The translations under genes were made by a program, and so were the position numbers. From an uncultured Ruminiclostridium sp. (GTDB lineage: Bacteria > Bacillota > Clostridia > Oscillospirales > Ruminococcaceae), in the NCBI GenBank assembly GCA_947630175.1, contig CANRGJ010000002.1, positions 1 through 64,000 on the forward strand: a stretch of DNA of 64,000 nt. The letters run 5' to 3'. This document shows, piece by piece, positions 40,401 through 43,383 of this stretch. Under the pieces are notes generated by a model. That model ran no database searches. It was not told the origin of the DNA and saw only the letters and a program-made list of their open reading frames with translations. Every line of letters begins with the position of its first letter. Position 1 is the first letter of the stretch.

Positions 40401-40736
40401 AAAAGATATTTCGTTGCCTTGAAGGTCTATCAATACAATATCTTGTCCCCCTGCAGCTTTGTTTACATTGCTGCCGAAGCATATAGTTTCCCCCGCAAAG
40501 GCAAAGACGTGTATCTGGTTTTTTGATACAATGCTTCCCACTGTACTTGCGTCATATCTCCAGAACAGTCTGTTTCCGCTTAAGCTGCTTTTATAGGTAT
40601 CCCAAGAAATATCAGAAGCCGCCATCCCCGCAGGTTCATCCGCCTGCGCTACGGGAGAAAGGGGAAAATCCCTGGCGGTGGTGGCAAGCATGGTGAGAGC
40701 GAGAAAAGACGCTGTTACACGTTTCCAAATCTTCAT
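22416..40736 (-). CDS. Giant sortase-type surface protein with 31 FctA/Spy0128 isopeptide domains
   Basis: A 6,106-residue exported protein read without interruption over 18.3 kb. Order: signal peptide (about 1-32); a unique head of about 460 residues that I do not recognise; a FlgD-like Ig segment near 542 (FYWDGRDGNG); an SdrD B-like domain near 790-930; an EF-hand-like DANGDGIIDYE near 1094; a Cna_B/SpaA domain near 1176-1314 (PLKGATFKLFD, YTVKEIYAP); 31 FctA-type domains (1315-5997); a Thr/Pro/Glu linker; NVNTG near 6071; a hydrophobic helix and the tail NRRKNKKSK. FctA domains are known from streptococcal pilins, where a Lys-Asn isopeptide bond stiffens the fold. Here they would form a long, stiff, protease-resistant stalk presenting the head, perhaps as an adhesin (inference). 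AGGAGG lies 7 nt before the ATG. No sortase gene or pilus cluster is in the window. Confidence 0.9.
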   Translation of the reverse strand: MKIWKRVTASFLALTMLATTARDFPLSPVAQADEPAGMAASDISWDTYKSSLSGNRLFWRYDASTVGSIVSKNQIHVFAFAGETICFGSNVNKAAGGQDIVLIDLQGNEISFDIKDEAGAQGLISDPYYEYLAKTMTSKEGKSGTDTTNYTTMKTYGTTGGADIGSDGVSHNTNVPKTYKPLTYEVKETGVYTFEFRTGSSSTDYDCCRVGATSYSTSKPESSAKSATTYTWWWYNDTDGCHKEYKTGDDIVYTTDSSANKGKKWGDSAVKCYYIKDTTKTDGTYIEVKGPNDHTQLPARHNNRAISKSALWDQTRQAEVSAWDIKVFDEYDREKTGRTYCDFMALQSSGNLTETVYVLTNDSYIYQVDFNSFAPYTFTFFSNNRGIVDSATGNILYKSVKALNNNWGDTATTGTTKYDASFGVHGFTFKQPSSTDTELEKTFKIFFEKPNDDLLGHLYTTAHAPEAPTNIKFYTTLPDGIDLPEGGGKSDNTPGSYVGMGGYFSFEVKEATTATLRLEFKGKLAKYAPVEISNIVTPNSTNYFYWDGRDGNGTIIPEGVYSTDDFSYSVLTKSGEIHFPILDMEQAPKGITITRISDIYDADGNNLCEDPNSIYEKTKSVVYYDESDIYYGGKIGSSATSTENKVDVWDNKTYGSYKGTDSLGNTYYKYRNLQNSIVSSVTYYGEEYLYNTYAKDRDLRIGDHSHLSNPIDYSGTSTDTDLQNKLIDFLDSKKHPVGVSSSSGADTTNKYYQTTTDYAIANYWTFTPSSLSSPTRDDENKVTIVDPEDTPDKGIFNLRSFVFYDETSDGKYDPKAGEDHALQGVTLNVYKKHTSGENEGDGGYAVYNTNGTIKKYEKWSDVPSADQSNAYDLVSTAATALTGEHVFTNLEYDTAGTEYILEVVRPDTNYKLTTDKTGRANPGTYTYTDTQTKGTEIQKFTVGGSGLTPVEAKMNTLSVADVGYYFDTPDQTLVVQKTYKIDSTKKIDEPLYTFLELSYTTVDSNNDAVYGQCVISSADQYKHSYAFLPKEINPPYDKENKKTVQDYYVSAEYYIVPREDGMFRLWKHVFNYNDLNSSYTNSLSTDVYYYDIQAENLDANGDGIIDYETLFGRLGDETNDGIPDLNKIPYKTNESVVGSVAFTKVEGEGVIQPPFIATIDRTRGTAEITINVTNSNLGGTLEILKVDSGSVDENGVLKSDYKPLKGATFKLFDEKAENVKEYEEQSKGANETEKQKAIEWLAEHQIGMSTTEANGQIIFTGLSLDTGKTYTVKEIYAPDGGYTWDEQYVEVTAEEIKSSTNAYKQLVLTNFIPSEDLTFTKTINGRGWINTSEGSTTYLDSFDFSIELKSATNDLDVEITDPSIEELKETFNKATITVTEKSGGAGTASHDRTLTTNIPKELFGGFNEALGKSKIKFTQSGTYTFEIKEKDIDIDNPLYKGTSGKSNIEKSEAVYSVSVKITVDGGHYTCELGEVKRTLNGKDTTIKNGNILFTNKYTVEEFDSVTQYKITKTLTGRPGNQWLPTDSFAFNIEGNDKNTIDAMLAGKITFKTLLDRIGYKEGDPYPQEYTVNAIGSSPSVAIGEIDFKDISFETSEGVPTPVVYTFKISEENGGKAGITYDNTVYYLKATLIFTDLNNDISEIQYDVYKDDLTGKPVGTCHVYPKESTKNSHDNYAHTFSFNNKYSATATWSPTVTKELVGRDWYENDEFKFEIKLTNSSVPGGASISSSEPVTITKGTRDHKAPLGTVTFSEQGYYTFRISETSKTEGITNDVSKTITVYAEDNNVGGFNLTFYEGEVNASTSAKTTLSEHENFTFINTYSESGSISFSIEKKLQGRKWASSDEFTLTITPDPDTLEKIKQTTNPPITITAPSEYDPDNPDSHKDNYDYNDGTGVIALSVSGTGDAGEALKETLEKVINFNAATEKDAPYKFTIEETKDADNIEYDTTKYEVTVTVTREIDSDTNLPTGKLIVQASYVVVGSSGSETSSSGAKDASITLTFTNKAYVDQSLTVIKDLQGRNWADDDKFSASISLTSGNEDNVKLSDGKSIPTTLDFTSTNHEVTNTFRFYAPGTYTFTIKEKPGSAAGITYDPNTYTWTVTVEDDGNGKLVATTNISDNKITITNTYSAKDSFDISKKFTGRINNETGESDDHWRSTDEFNFIVTAYDDETEKAFENGQIFFTDLPKGTDPKFSSQTVTISSGTGDRKVTIPLGFTNLKFTPGNTKYTFTLKITENPPEAELYEKDGITYDKSVYTITFTVTEDPKSKTYVITPSNETITVKNTYSAKPVSAEFSLKKELTGRPWNSTDLFTFDIKPTSGETVTSEVSGSDIDHIGKFTLEFDKAGTYTYTISEEKGEIGGVAYDTTHTYTLTVVVEDNETGNLEIKSATIGGTALTVPDSTPNSDGSYKYTFDSSTNLYFTNAYTAGSASMQSEDLYWIWVEKIISGREWKTGTSEEQYQFTITAADETTQQAVDDENIQFISGNSKKETADSKSRQSVSVSATDTSIITDRHIDSLRIYFENITFESDAGNIYTFDISEKIDESPKDGITYDNTIYRVQLLVTDNENSKGDPKPDGIVEVVVESVTKINDSKETIYSCKTYDDKNHNKAIILPFTNIYDSKGDWTFTISKTLTGRPWVTDETFNFDLKLSSEPNKNEMDAHSAENYKVTLPTSLSVAAPTSGETSNSGEYTVTFTEPGTYEFTLTEKTDTIEDQGITTTPSGGYKITVEVTDNMDGTLSAKVTKYNDTEVSEASFNNKFKFTNAYAANGTLTLSVEKLIKGRAWQAFDKFDFTIEAYGDTIDKVGAVGEEGNHVIMPANTKATIEYGTSDHKANFGEITFKSNGTVGTYDYQFKVSETVPEGAVDGVYQGLTYSKPYIVTVSVTDNGKGSLTAKVTSVAPEGSEVVSTPSSTITFTNTYAASGTLDKIDVTKVLKGRNWLTGGESFSFDIQLVNEDGNSVTSDYVTVPSALTITSSAATENQKVKDSFGTTSFVYDQDEYGTDSKQTYYFKISEVQPTPADGYTVTKTSDGKNVFKGVTYDNTVYTVKVEVTHDYKGKLTAKIVSPTDIVFTNEYNATAVWQPTVSKTFTGRQSGWLETDSFAFDIAVSDDTNDTITNAKQTVSVSKGTETSDTYRSDFEKITFTKPGTFTFTVAEVQPEDADGYKVTENSKGKNVFKGITYDNTEYTLTVEVTDNFDGTLSYTVTSDSEKFVANGEDTQLKFTNVYNAYGEWTPKVKKQLTGREWLKAGDTKGGSRLDKDESYEFSVKFAGTSDASVTLPTNLTVDTPNIPVPFKEPVKFTQPGKFTFTVQEEKPADITGNVFEGIAYSEKIYTVTATVTDNNDGTLKVETSAVDEANEKASEPYTFVNSYTATGTLTESISISKTLLDRIWHKTESFTFDIVPADEDENAKAAVDSGMITLPEVGAEIFGDDALGNKQTGYANDISFLKDEKHPLKDGTYSFIISETVPDDAKDVDGKKVDLGISYDLSQYQVDITVTDLHNGNIKAEVTNITKTGVKVEPDEIAFVNDYDPSGVWPPVICKTIDGRDWLYEYENINGETITDEFNFTVELADKQADGIDKSNVDFKNKELSVDKKTVDKDNNPTYDDITNSVADQFEDITFTKDGVYKFVVKETGTDENGMTLSKVVYTMDVTVKDNEKGLLTPVDFKVTDNSGNPVTYNEKNPLSFVNTYQATTELSGITVSKTLNGRNWLKTGDRFASGTVSKDESFDFTLSLAKGDTANNSDYIELPDDISVIGTIDGTPYTNTFGSVTFHSNGTEVNNYAIEVSEVIPDGITPDDGKYVQNGLTYDSKKYTVDLTVKDDFLGNLTVDIGNKDVFNGLSFVNDYNAQGIISGITVNKTLEGRQWSDKDKFNFELSVSKKPDSSSVSFDNNGVKEAVGKLTITKGTDVSDTYSGVFGDITVDEPGDYEFTLKEVSNTSGGTLYDEKTYTITAKAVDNNDGTITITEVKKADDLSFTNKAYVDSQLTVIKDLRGRAWSDTDSFTAVLTLTKDGVDTDDVKLKTPSGEADVPASLAFTKTAPSTQLPLRFYRPGVYTFTVQETAGSAAGLTYDGNVHTWTVTVEDTDGQLEITDSTVDGKNGALSADTISIVNTYKYSYNITISKDFIGRAENKWLNTDKFTFDVKADKDTEKYFTSGVLAFDGRYSKGVSSAEAVISAADSIKSADIPLDITNLDFTSADEYNFTFLVSEQSTPDNGIAYSKAVYKVTFTVTENSDKTYNVTKEISVSENADDNYVPADDIVFKNIYTAKPVTAFINIYKQLTGASWDDLKDSFVFTADPSEDNPESGVVVTDGNINAQSDKIPTADTLRKGNMSVKFTEAGEYKFTIKEKSGSNDGILYDKEHTYQLVVKVEDNDSGNLAITSLTIDGKEYISGADGVINSVSVTDEDVFFTNGYHAEAQLSGITAVKLLKGRDWKDSDESFSFTIAPADDYTENEVGKTLFIPDPASANEDNDGKAMFDALKFVSDGKETHIYKFTVSEIVPGVVINGTDKGLTYSNESYDVYVKVTDQFNGDMTAEFVDKDGNPLANQQLSLDFTNEYVSSGKWNFSVTENFIGRPWISADVFNYDIAVETEVPDGLTVTVPDNMHISMPAPSNTAGIAAASAVKTQYSADYAAGFDKSAQYSFTKPGEYTFTITQKKDFRSKQLSDYGISFDDTVYEVTVQVTDDNEGNLNAEITKLLIDGKPVDDIDAYGDSFAFTNTYSATTTWNMSVEKQIDGREWKNSKDYPDSPDDFEFTIEAYGDETIQAVEDGTITVANGKTNITAQTPIHTSSFGNITFNSNGTVGSIYYSFIIRETTPADTKGLTYSKPYIVTFEVTDDGEGTLTAFVTDVLQEGTKQKGDYTVNGNSVTVTFTNTYAASGSLSENSISAAKVLEGREWLGIEGVFTDSFTFALKPDPDDAITADAFRSGLIKLNGDTVTVTDETSEHKDYFGSIDFKSNGQKTTVYTFKLSEIIPEGYEKEYSIDYDDAVFTVKVEVTDNYDGTLSAKVISGADAEFTNKYTASGVWPPVVNKVIDGREWLTDDQFTFKIALDKENSDYPVVITNNTLTIGKGDLDKTTGLYTKQFEDIIFSKPGNYFFTVSEEKGQAGGLTYSDTEYYMYVRVVDEENKGTLVPYIYFAIPQNSVPAITGSEVGIEKALPFVNTYSATATLDKIGVSKKLTGRDWLKQGDTTGKTVLTEDESYKFSITAADEYTSAAVNRKDIILPADVSISGISDSEIYKALFDGIIFNSNGNRTNNYTFEIREKIPADNEKLGGVEYDKSVYTVKVTVTDDFKGTLTLNAEIPDNILFTNIYTSSGTIEKGEIKVSKTLTGRPWQADDKFEFEITNTVKPANSTVTIADEGKLIIEKGADVVDTFTGAFGDITFDELGEYEFEIREINNGETNGIDYDGTVYTVKVSVSDNYDGTLTAVVTGADNISFTNRYHAEAVAAEISFTKKVTGRHWEKGEAFAFRLEAADSLTQQAIDSGLVILPDNAETTLTGDGIKDEMTSAFGAIKFNSDGKSETTYKFKITEEKGTRGGLTYDETVYTVTAVVKDDFNGKLTAELSGAEKILFTNTYAAAGSLADNAISASKVLTGREWLDNDLVKDGFTFVIQPYGDTVNAVGTTIFMPENTQITVTDKNDPKAFFEKIDFRSDGERTAQYKFKVTEQNTQASGIDYDSSEYIITVTVSDDYNGALTVEVTDISKDGEPAESIVFTNDYSAYGIWPPVVDKVIDGRKWLDSDSFTFKITLVYEETENSVNMPDDNTVDVTVSDNKDGKYAAQFDDITFTKPGLYTFEVSEESGTTPGLAYDTTVYEMYVDVSDDGMGRLTPKVVRVLDQQGNDFDYGHINSLTFTNKYSAVGTLEAGGITVSKLLDGREWLDSDSFKFTIAPAEDYGSDVEIADNSITISGTDSEKTSSFGNITFRKAGTYSFNISEASGDIPNITYDTSVYTVTVEATDNYDGTLAVNVTGSSAFTFTNTFVPDETSSEETAPPSEESTTAPEEITSDEATTPPEETTSDEATTPPEETTPPPVTTTDNNKVDGEDDENNKPDDNVNTGTPLDAGAFAAASVLLAALIPTFNRRKNKKSK
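22746..36794 (-). repeat. Array of 31 tandem FctA/Spy0128-like domain repeats
   Basis: Protein-level repeats averaging 151 residues (453 nt). Each runs from a KxLxGRxW strand, through a YTFxxSE strand, to FTNxY. Approximate starts (right-hand coordinate) of repeats 1-31: 36794, 36221, 35668, 35252, 34706, 34341, 33861, 33421, 32863, 32420, 31960, 31490, 31035, 30602, 30118, 29634, 29170, 28765, 28373, 27900, 27456, 27020, 26531, 26065, 25631, 25198, 24750, 24361, 23953, 23524, 23106. By eye, the bond-forming Lys and the helper Glu occur in 30 of 31, and the Asn in all 31. Nucleotide identity between copies is low, so the array is old and should be stable. Confidence 0.88.
26532..27020 (-). 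other. Repeat 22: FctA domain lacking the isopeptide Lys and Glu
   Basis: Residues 4573-4735 of the giant protein. The first-strand Lys seen in all other repeats is Glu4580 (FSVTENFIGR; codon at 26997-26999). The helper Glu is Gln4666 (YTFTITQKK; codon at 26739-26741). The closing FTNTY with its Asn is kept. The domain is also among the longest of the array. No isopeptide bond is expected, so it may be a softer, extensible or protease-sensitive joint within the stalk. Confidence 0.75.
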
Positions 40737-40815
40737 AATTTTTCCTCCTGTGTATAATTAGAAAAATTAAATTCGGTCAATATTTTTATGTCGTAAAGTT
40801 ATGTCAATATTTATC

Positions 40816-40875
40816 ATATGTGATGTCTACCTTTTTGGTAAGTTTAGGATACTGAAGTTTTAAATCATCACATAT
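40816..40875 (-). promoter_or_regulatory. Long-range inverted repeat in the leader of the giant gene
   Basis: A perfect 10-bp inverted repeat, ATATGTGATG (40816-40825) with CATCACATAT (40866-40875), with 40 nt between the arms. The outer arm starts 1-2 nt after the predicted transcription start near 40877. The leader is about 140 nt. It could form a 5'-end stem that slows decay of the 18-kb mRNA, or act as a paired protein-binding site. Confidence 0.4.
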
Positions 40876-40883
40876 ATATGTTA

Positions 40884-40911
40884 ATTATAACACATTTCTA
40901 AAAAAATTCAA
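40884..40911 (-). promoter_or_regulatory. Main promoter of the giant surface-protein gene
   Basis: On the minus strand, TTGAAT (40906-40911), a 16-nt spacer and TATAAT (40884-40889), with a TGT extended -10. A weaker candidate (TTGACC with TATACA, nearer the gene) would start at the ribosome site and is less likely. Confidence 0.6.
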
Positions 40912-40983
40912 CACTTTGAGTAAATTTTACGAACTCCCATTGTGCGCTAAAAAAGTTTACAATAAGTGTTGAGGTGAAACACA

Positions 40984-41283
40984 ATGATAAAAGGACTTCC
41001 TGAAAAGTTAAAAAAGCTGAGGCTGAAATACGGTTATTCCCAGAAAGAAACGGCGGCAAAGCTGAAGGTTTCTCCCTCGGTGGTTTCTGGCTATGAAACG
41101 GGAGAACGGACGCCAAGCACCGAGGTGCTGCTCCAGCTGGCATATCTTTACAATTGCAGCACAGACTATCTGCTGGGAAAACAGGCTCCACCGCCGGAAT
41201 CGGCGCTGGACGCAAGCGGACTGACTGATCGGCAGATAGCGGCTTTTGCAGGGCTCTTGCGGGTGATGAACGACAAGGACTGA
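40984..41283 (+). CDS. XRE-family helix-turn-helix regulator 1
   Basis: A 99-residue DNA-binding protein with an N-terminal HTH of the Cro/CI type (LKKLRLKYGYSQKETAAKLK, then VSPSVVSGYETGERTPSTEV and LLQLAYLYNCSTDYLLG). A short C-terminal helical tail follows, too short for a ligand or peptidase domain. GAGGTG precedes the ATG by 8 nt. It diverges from the giant gene with 247 nt between and is followed by a paralogue. A role in controlling itself and the giant gene is inferred from position only. Confidence 0.85.
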   Translation: MIKGLPEKLKKLRLKYGYSQKETAAKLKVSPSVVSGYETGERTPSTEVLLQLAYLYNCSTDYLLGKQAPPPESALDASGLTDRQIAAFAGLLRVMNDKD

Positions 41284-41317
41284 CATACTTTTACATAAAA
41301 AATTATTTTTCAAGGAT

Positions 41318-41346
41318 AGTTTATCACAATCTTATACTTTTGTCAA
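41318..41346 (-). promoter_or_regulatory. Minus-strand promoter antisense to XRE gene 1
   Basis: Consensus TTGACA (41341-41346), a 17-nt spacer and TAAACT (41318-41323), with a TGA extended -10. It points left through the whole of XRE gene 1 in antisense, toward the giant gene. No minus-strand gene other than the giant one lies downstream of it. Confidence 0.5.
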
Positions 41347-41395
41347 CTATTTTAATACTTAAATTAACCAAATTAATATATGGATTTGATAAACT
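41318..41395. promoter_or_regulatory. Inverted pair of GATAAACT boxes
   Basis: AGTTTATC (41318-41325) and GATAAACT (41388-41395) are perfect 8-bp mirror copies. The first overlaps the -10 of the minus-strand promoter. The second overlaps a weak plus-strand promoter (TTAACC, 18 nt, GATAAA) for XRE gene 2. One protein binding both boxes could repress both directions. Confidence 0.35.
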
Positions 41396-41417
41396 CTTTT
41401 AAGACGGAGGTGTTAAA

Positions 41418-41711
41418 ATGGTCAACTTTGGAGATAATCTCAAGGCGTTGAGAAAGCAGGCGGGAATGACACAGGAGGAGCTTGCGAAAAGGCTCAGCGT
41501 CACTAAATCGGTGGTGTCGTACTACGAGCTGAGGGAGAGGACTCCGTCGCCTGAAATACTGGCAAAGCTGGCGCAGATCTTTCATACTACAACAGATCAT
41601 CTGCTGGGAGTGGAGCATAAAAAGCTGATAGATGTTTCAGACCTCAGCGACGAGGACGTGCGGCTGCTGATGATGATCGCAGACACGCTGAGAAAAAAGA
41701 ATAAGAAATAA
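41418..41711 (+). CDS. XRE-family helix-turn-helix regulator 2
   Basis: Ninety-seven residues, the same layout as regulator 1: Cro/CI-type HTH (LKALRKQAGMTQEELAKRLS, then VTKSVVSYYELRERTPSPEI and LAKLAQIFHTTTDHLLG) plus a short acidic then basic tail. The two are clear paralogues with different recognition helices. GGAGGTG lies 7 nt before the ATG. The 134-nt gap between them contains the paired GATAAACT boxes. Confidence 0.85.
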   Translation: MVNFGDNLKALRKQAGMTQEELAKRLSVTKSVVSYYELRERTPSPEILAKLAQIFHTTTDHLLGVEHKKLIDVSDLSDEDVRLLMMIADTLRKKNKK

Positions 41712-41718
41712 AAAAATC

Positions 41719-41754
41719 AAAGAGGAACAGCTTATGGCTGTTCCTCTTTTTGTA
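41719..41754. terminator. Terminator after XRE gene 2
   Basis: Perfect 13-bp stem AAAGAGGAACAGC (41719-41731) with GCTGTTCCTCTTT (41737-41749), followed by T residues. It also faces the converging GH36 gene. Confidence 0.85.
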
Positions 41755-41787
41755 TGTTTATTTTTCAGATACCGAACGTCGAAGCGT

Positions 41788-43383
41788 TTAGCTGAACCAC
41801 TTTTTCGGCAGGCTCAGCTTATACTTTTTTCCGTCAAGGGTGAATGTTACCGTTAAAGCGTCACGGTCAAGGGTCACGTCCTTTGCCTCACGCAGGTGGC
41901 GTAGACTGCGGTACAGCTTGCGCTGTTTTTCGTCGTAAGAGGAAAGGTCGTCGGAGGTAAGGAAAACTCCGCCGAACAGGGCGTTTATCTTGGCAAGCAG
42001 CAGCTTGTGGTCGTCGGACAAGCTGATGTTGTTATCCCGCAGGAAAAATACGTCTGGGTCGCTGAGATATGCTCTGCCGTTCAGCTGACTGCGGGACAGG
42101 GTGTTTTCTATCGCCTGTCTGGTTGAAACGCGTTCTCGGTGGAACAAGCGCATATACGGCTTGTCGTTCCAGTCGAGGCTGACGTCACAGCTTACTCTGC
42201 AATAATCCACCTTGCCGAAAGCAGGCATAACAGGCACGCCGCAGCCAAGTATCAGCTTGTCGCCGCAGATTTCACGGAGAAAGTCCATAGCCCTTATCAT
42301 ACGACCTGCTCTTGTTTCATTATCAGTGCCGAACGGGGCGGCGCCGTAAAGGAAATCCAGCTTCACAAGGTCAAAGCCCCAGTCGTTAAGCACGGTGTCG
42401 AACACTTTCCGCAGATAGTCAGTGACTTCGGGATTATCTATATCAAGGGAGTAAAATCCGCCCCAGTTGCTGCCGCAGCTCCAGGGCTTTCCGTCCACCT
42501 GCAAGAGCCAATCGGGGTGAGTTTTCATAAGCTCGGAGCCGTTCCTGCATACGAAAGGCGCAAGCCATAATCCTGCAAGAAATCCCGAATTGTGTATTTC
42601 CTCAGCCAAGGGTTTCAGACCGTTTGGGAATTTTGTTTTGTCGGTCTCAAGCCAGTCGCCCACCGCAGGCTCCCAGCCGTCATCTATCTGGAACAGGTCG
42701 CCGGGGGACAGCAGATCCTTACAGCCCTCAAGGTCGGCTTTTATGGTGCTTTCGTTTATGTCCTCGTAGCGGTTGTACCAGCTTGAATATCCGCTTATAG
42801 GCGGGGCGGAGGCGTGTATGCCCATTGCGCTGAACCAGCCGCTAAATACTTCGTCCTCCGTTCCCTCGGCATAGTAAAGCTGAAATGCGGCGAAATTCCC
42901 GCAAAAGCTAAGACCCTTGCAGTCGCGCTCGATTTTCAGTCTGCCGCTGTTGCTGTCGTATGTGAACATAGTGTAGCCGTTTTTCTCGTCAAGGGAGGCG
43001 AAAAGTCTGTATCTGTTCCCCTTGCGGAAATAACACCAGGAAAAGCCGTGAGTTATTCCCTTTTTGTTGGGGTAATCCACGAAATGATAATCGCCGTAAC
43101 GGTCAAAGCTGAATTTTTCGATGAGGAATTTCGGTATTCCGTGAAGTCCTCTTATTTTGTCATGCTTTCCGTATTCGGGGCAGTTCGTCCAGGTCTGATA
43201 GCCGTTCATAAAGATCTTTTCATCGTCGTCCGTTGTTACTTCGATTTCGGCGGCGACGCTGTTTATCGTGCATTGCGGAAGTTCACATTCTATAATGAGT
43301 GGAAGACGTTCCGCAAGGGCGGTACTGCCGTTAAGCTCCTCATTGCCGCTTTGCGTCTGTATGTTTATGCGCCAATCAAGCAT
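41788..43383 (-). CDS. Alpha-galactosidase (GH36)
   Basis: Removes terminal alpha-galactose from sugars such as melibiose or raffinose. The 531-residue product is one of the shorter GH36 forms, with no signal peptide, so it acts in the cytoplasm on imported sugar. The beta-sandwich N-terminus is followed by a TIM barrel with FQIDDGWEPAVGDWL, GFLAGLWLAPFVC, the nucleophile segment FDLVKLDFLYGA, and the acid/base segment CRVSCDVSLDW. It overlaps the GPH transporter gene by 8 nt and is the last gene of the operon. Confidence 0.85.
   Translation of the reverse strand: MLDWRINIQTQSGNEELNGSTALAERLPLIIECELPQCTINSVAAEIEVTTDDDEKIFMNGYQTWTNCPEYGKHDKIRGLHGIPKFLIEKFSFDRYGDYHFVDYPNKKGITHGFSWCYFRKGNRYRLFASLDEKNGYTMFTYDSNSGRLKIERDCKGLSFCGNFAAFQLYYAEGTEDEVFSGWFSAMGIHASAPPISGYSSWYNRYEDINESTIKADLEGCKDLLSPGDLFQIDDGWEPAVGDWLETDKTKFPNGLKPLAEEIHNSGFLAGLWLAPFVCRNGSELMKTHPDWLLQVDGKPWSCGSNWGGFYSLDIDNPEVTDYLRKVFDTVLNDWGFDLVKLDFLYGAAPFGTDNETRAGRMIRAMDFLREICGDKLILGCGVPVMPAFGKVDYCRVSCDVSLDWNDKPYMRLFHRERVSTRQAIENTLSRSQLNGRAYLSDPDVFFLRDNNISLSDDHKLLLAKINALFGGVFLTSDDLSSYDEKQRKLYRSLRHLREAKDVTLDRDALTVTFTLDGKKYKLSLPKKWFS

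Noticed and set aside
40984-41711. XRE genes as a toxin-antitoxin pair
   Set aside because: Both products are DNA-binding paralogues; no toxin-like partner is adjacent.
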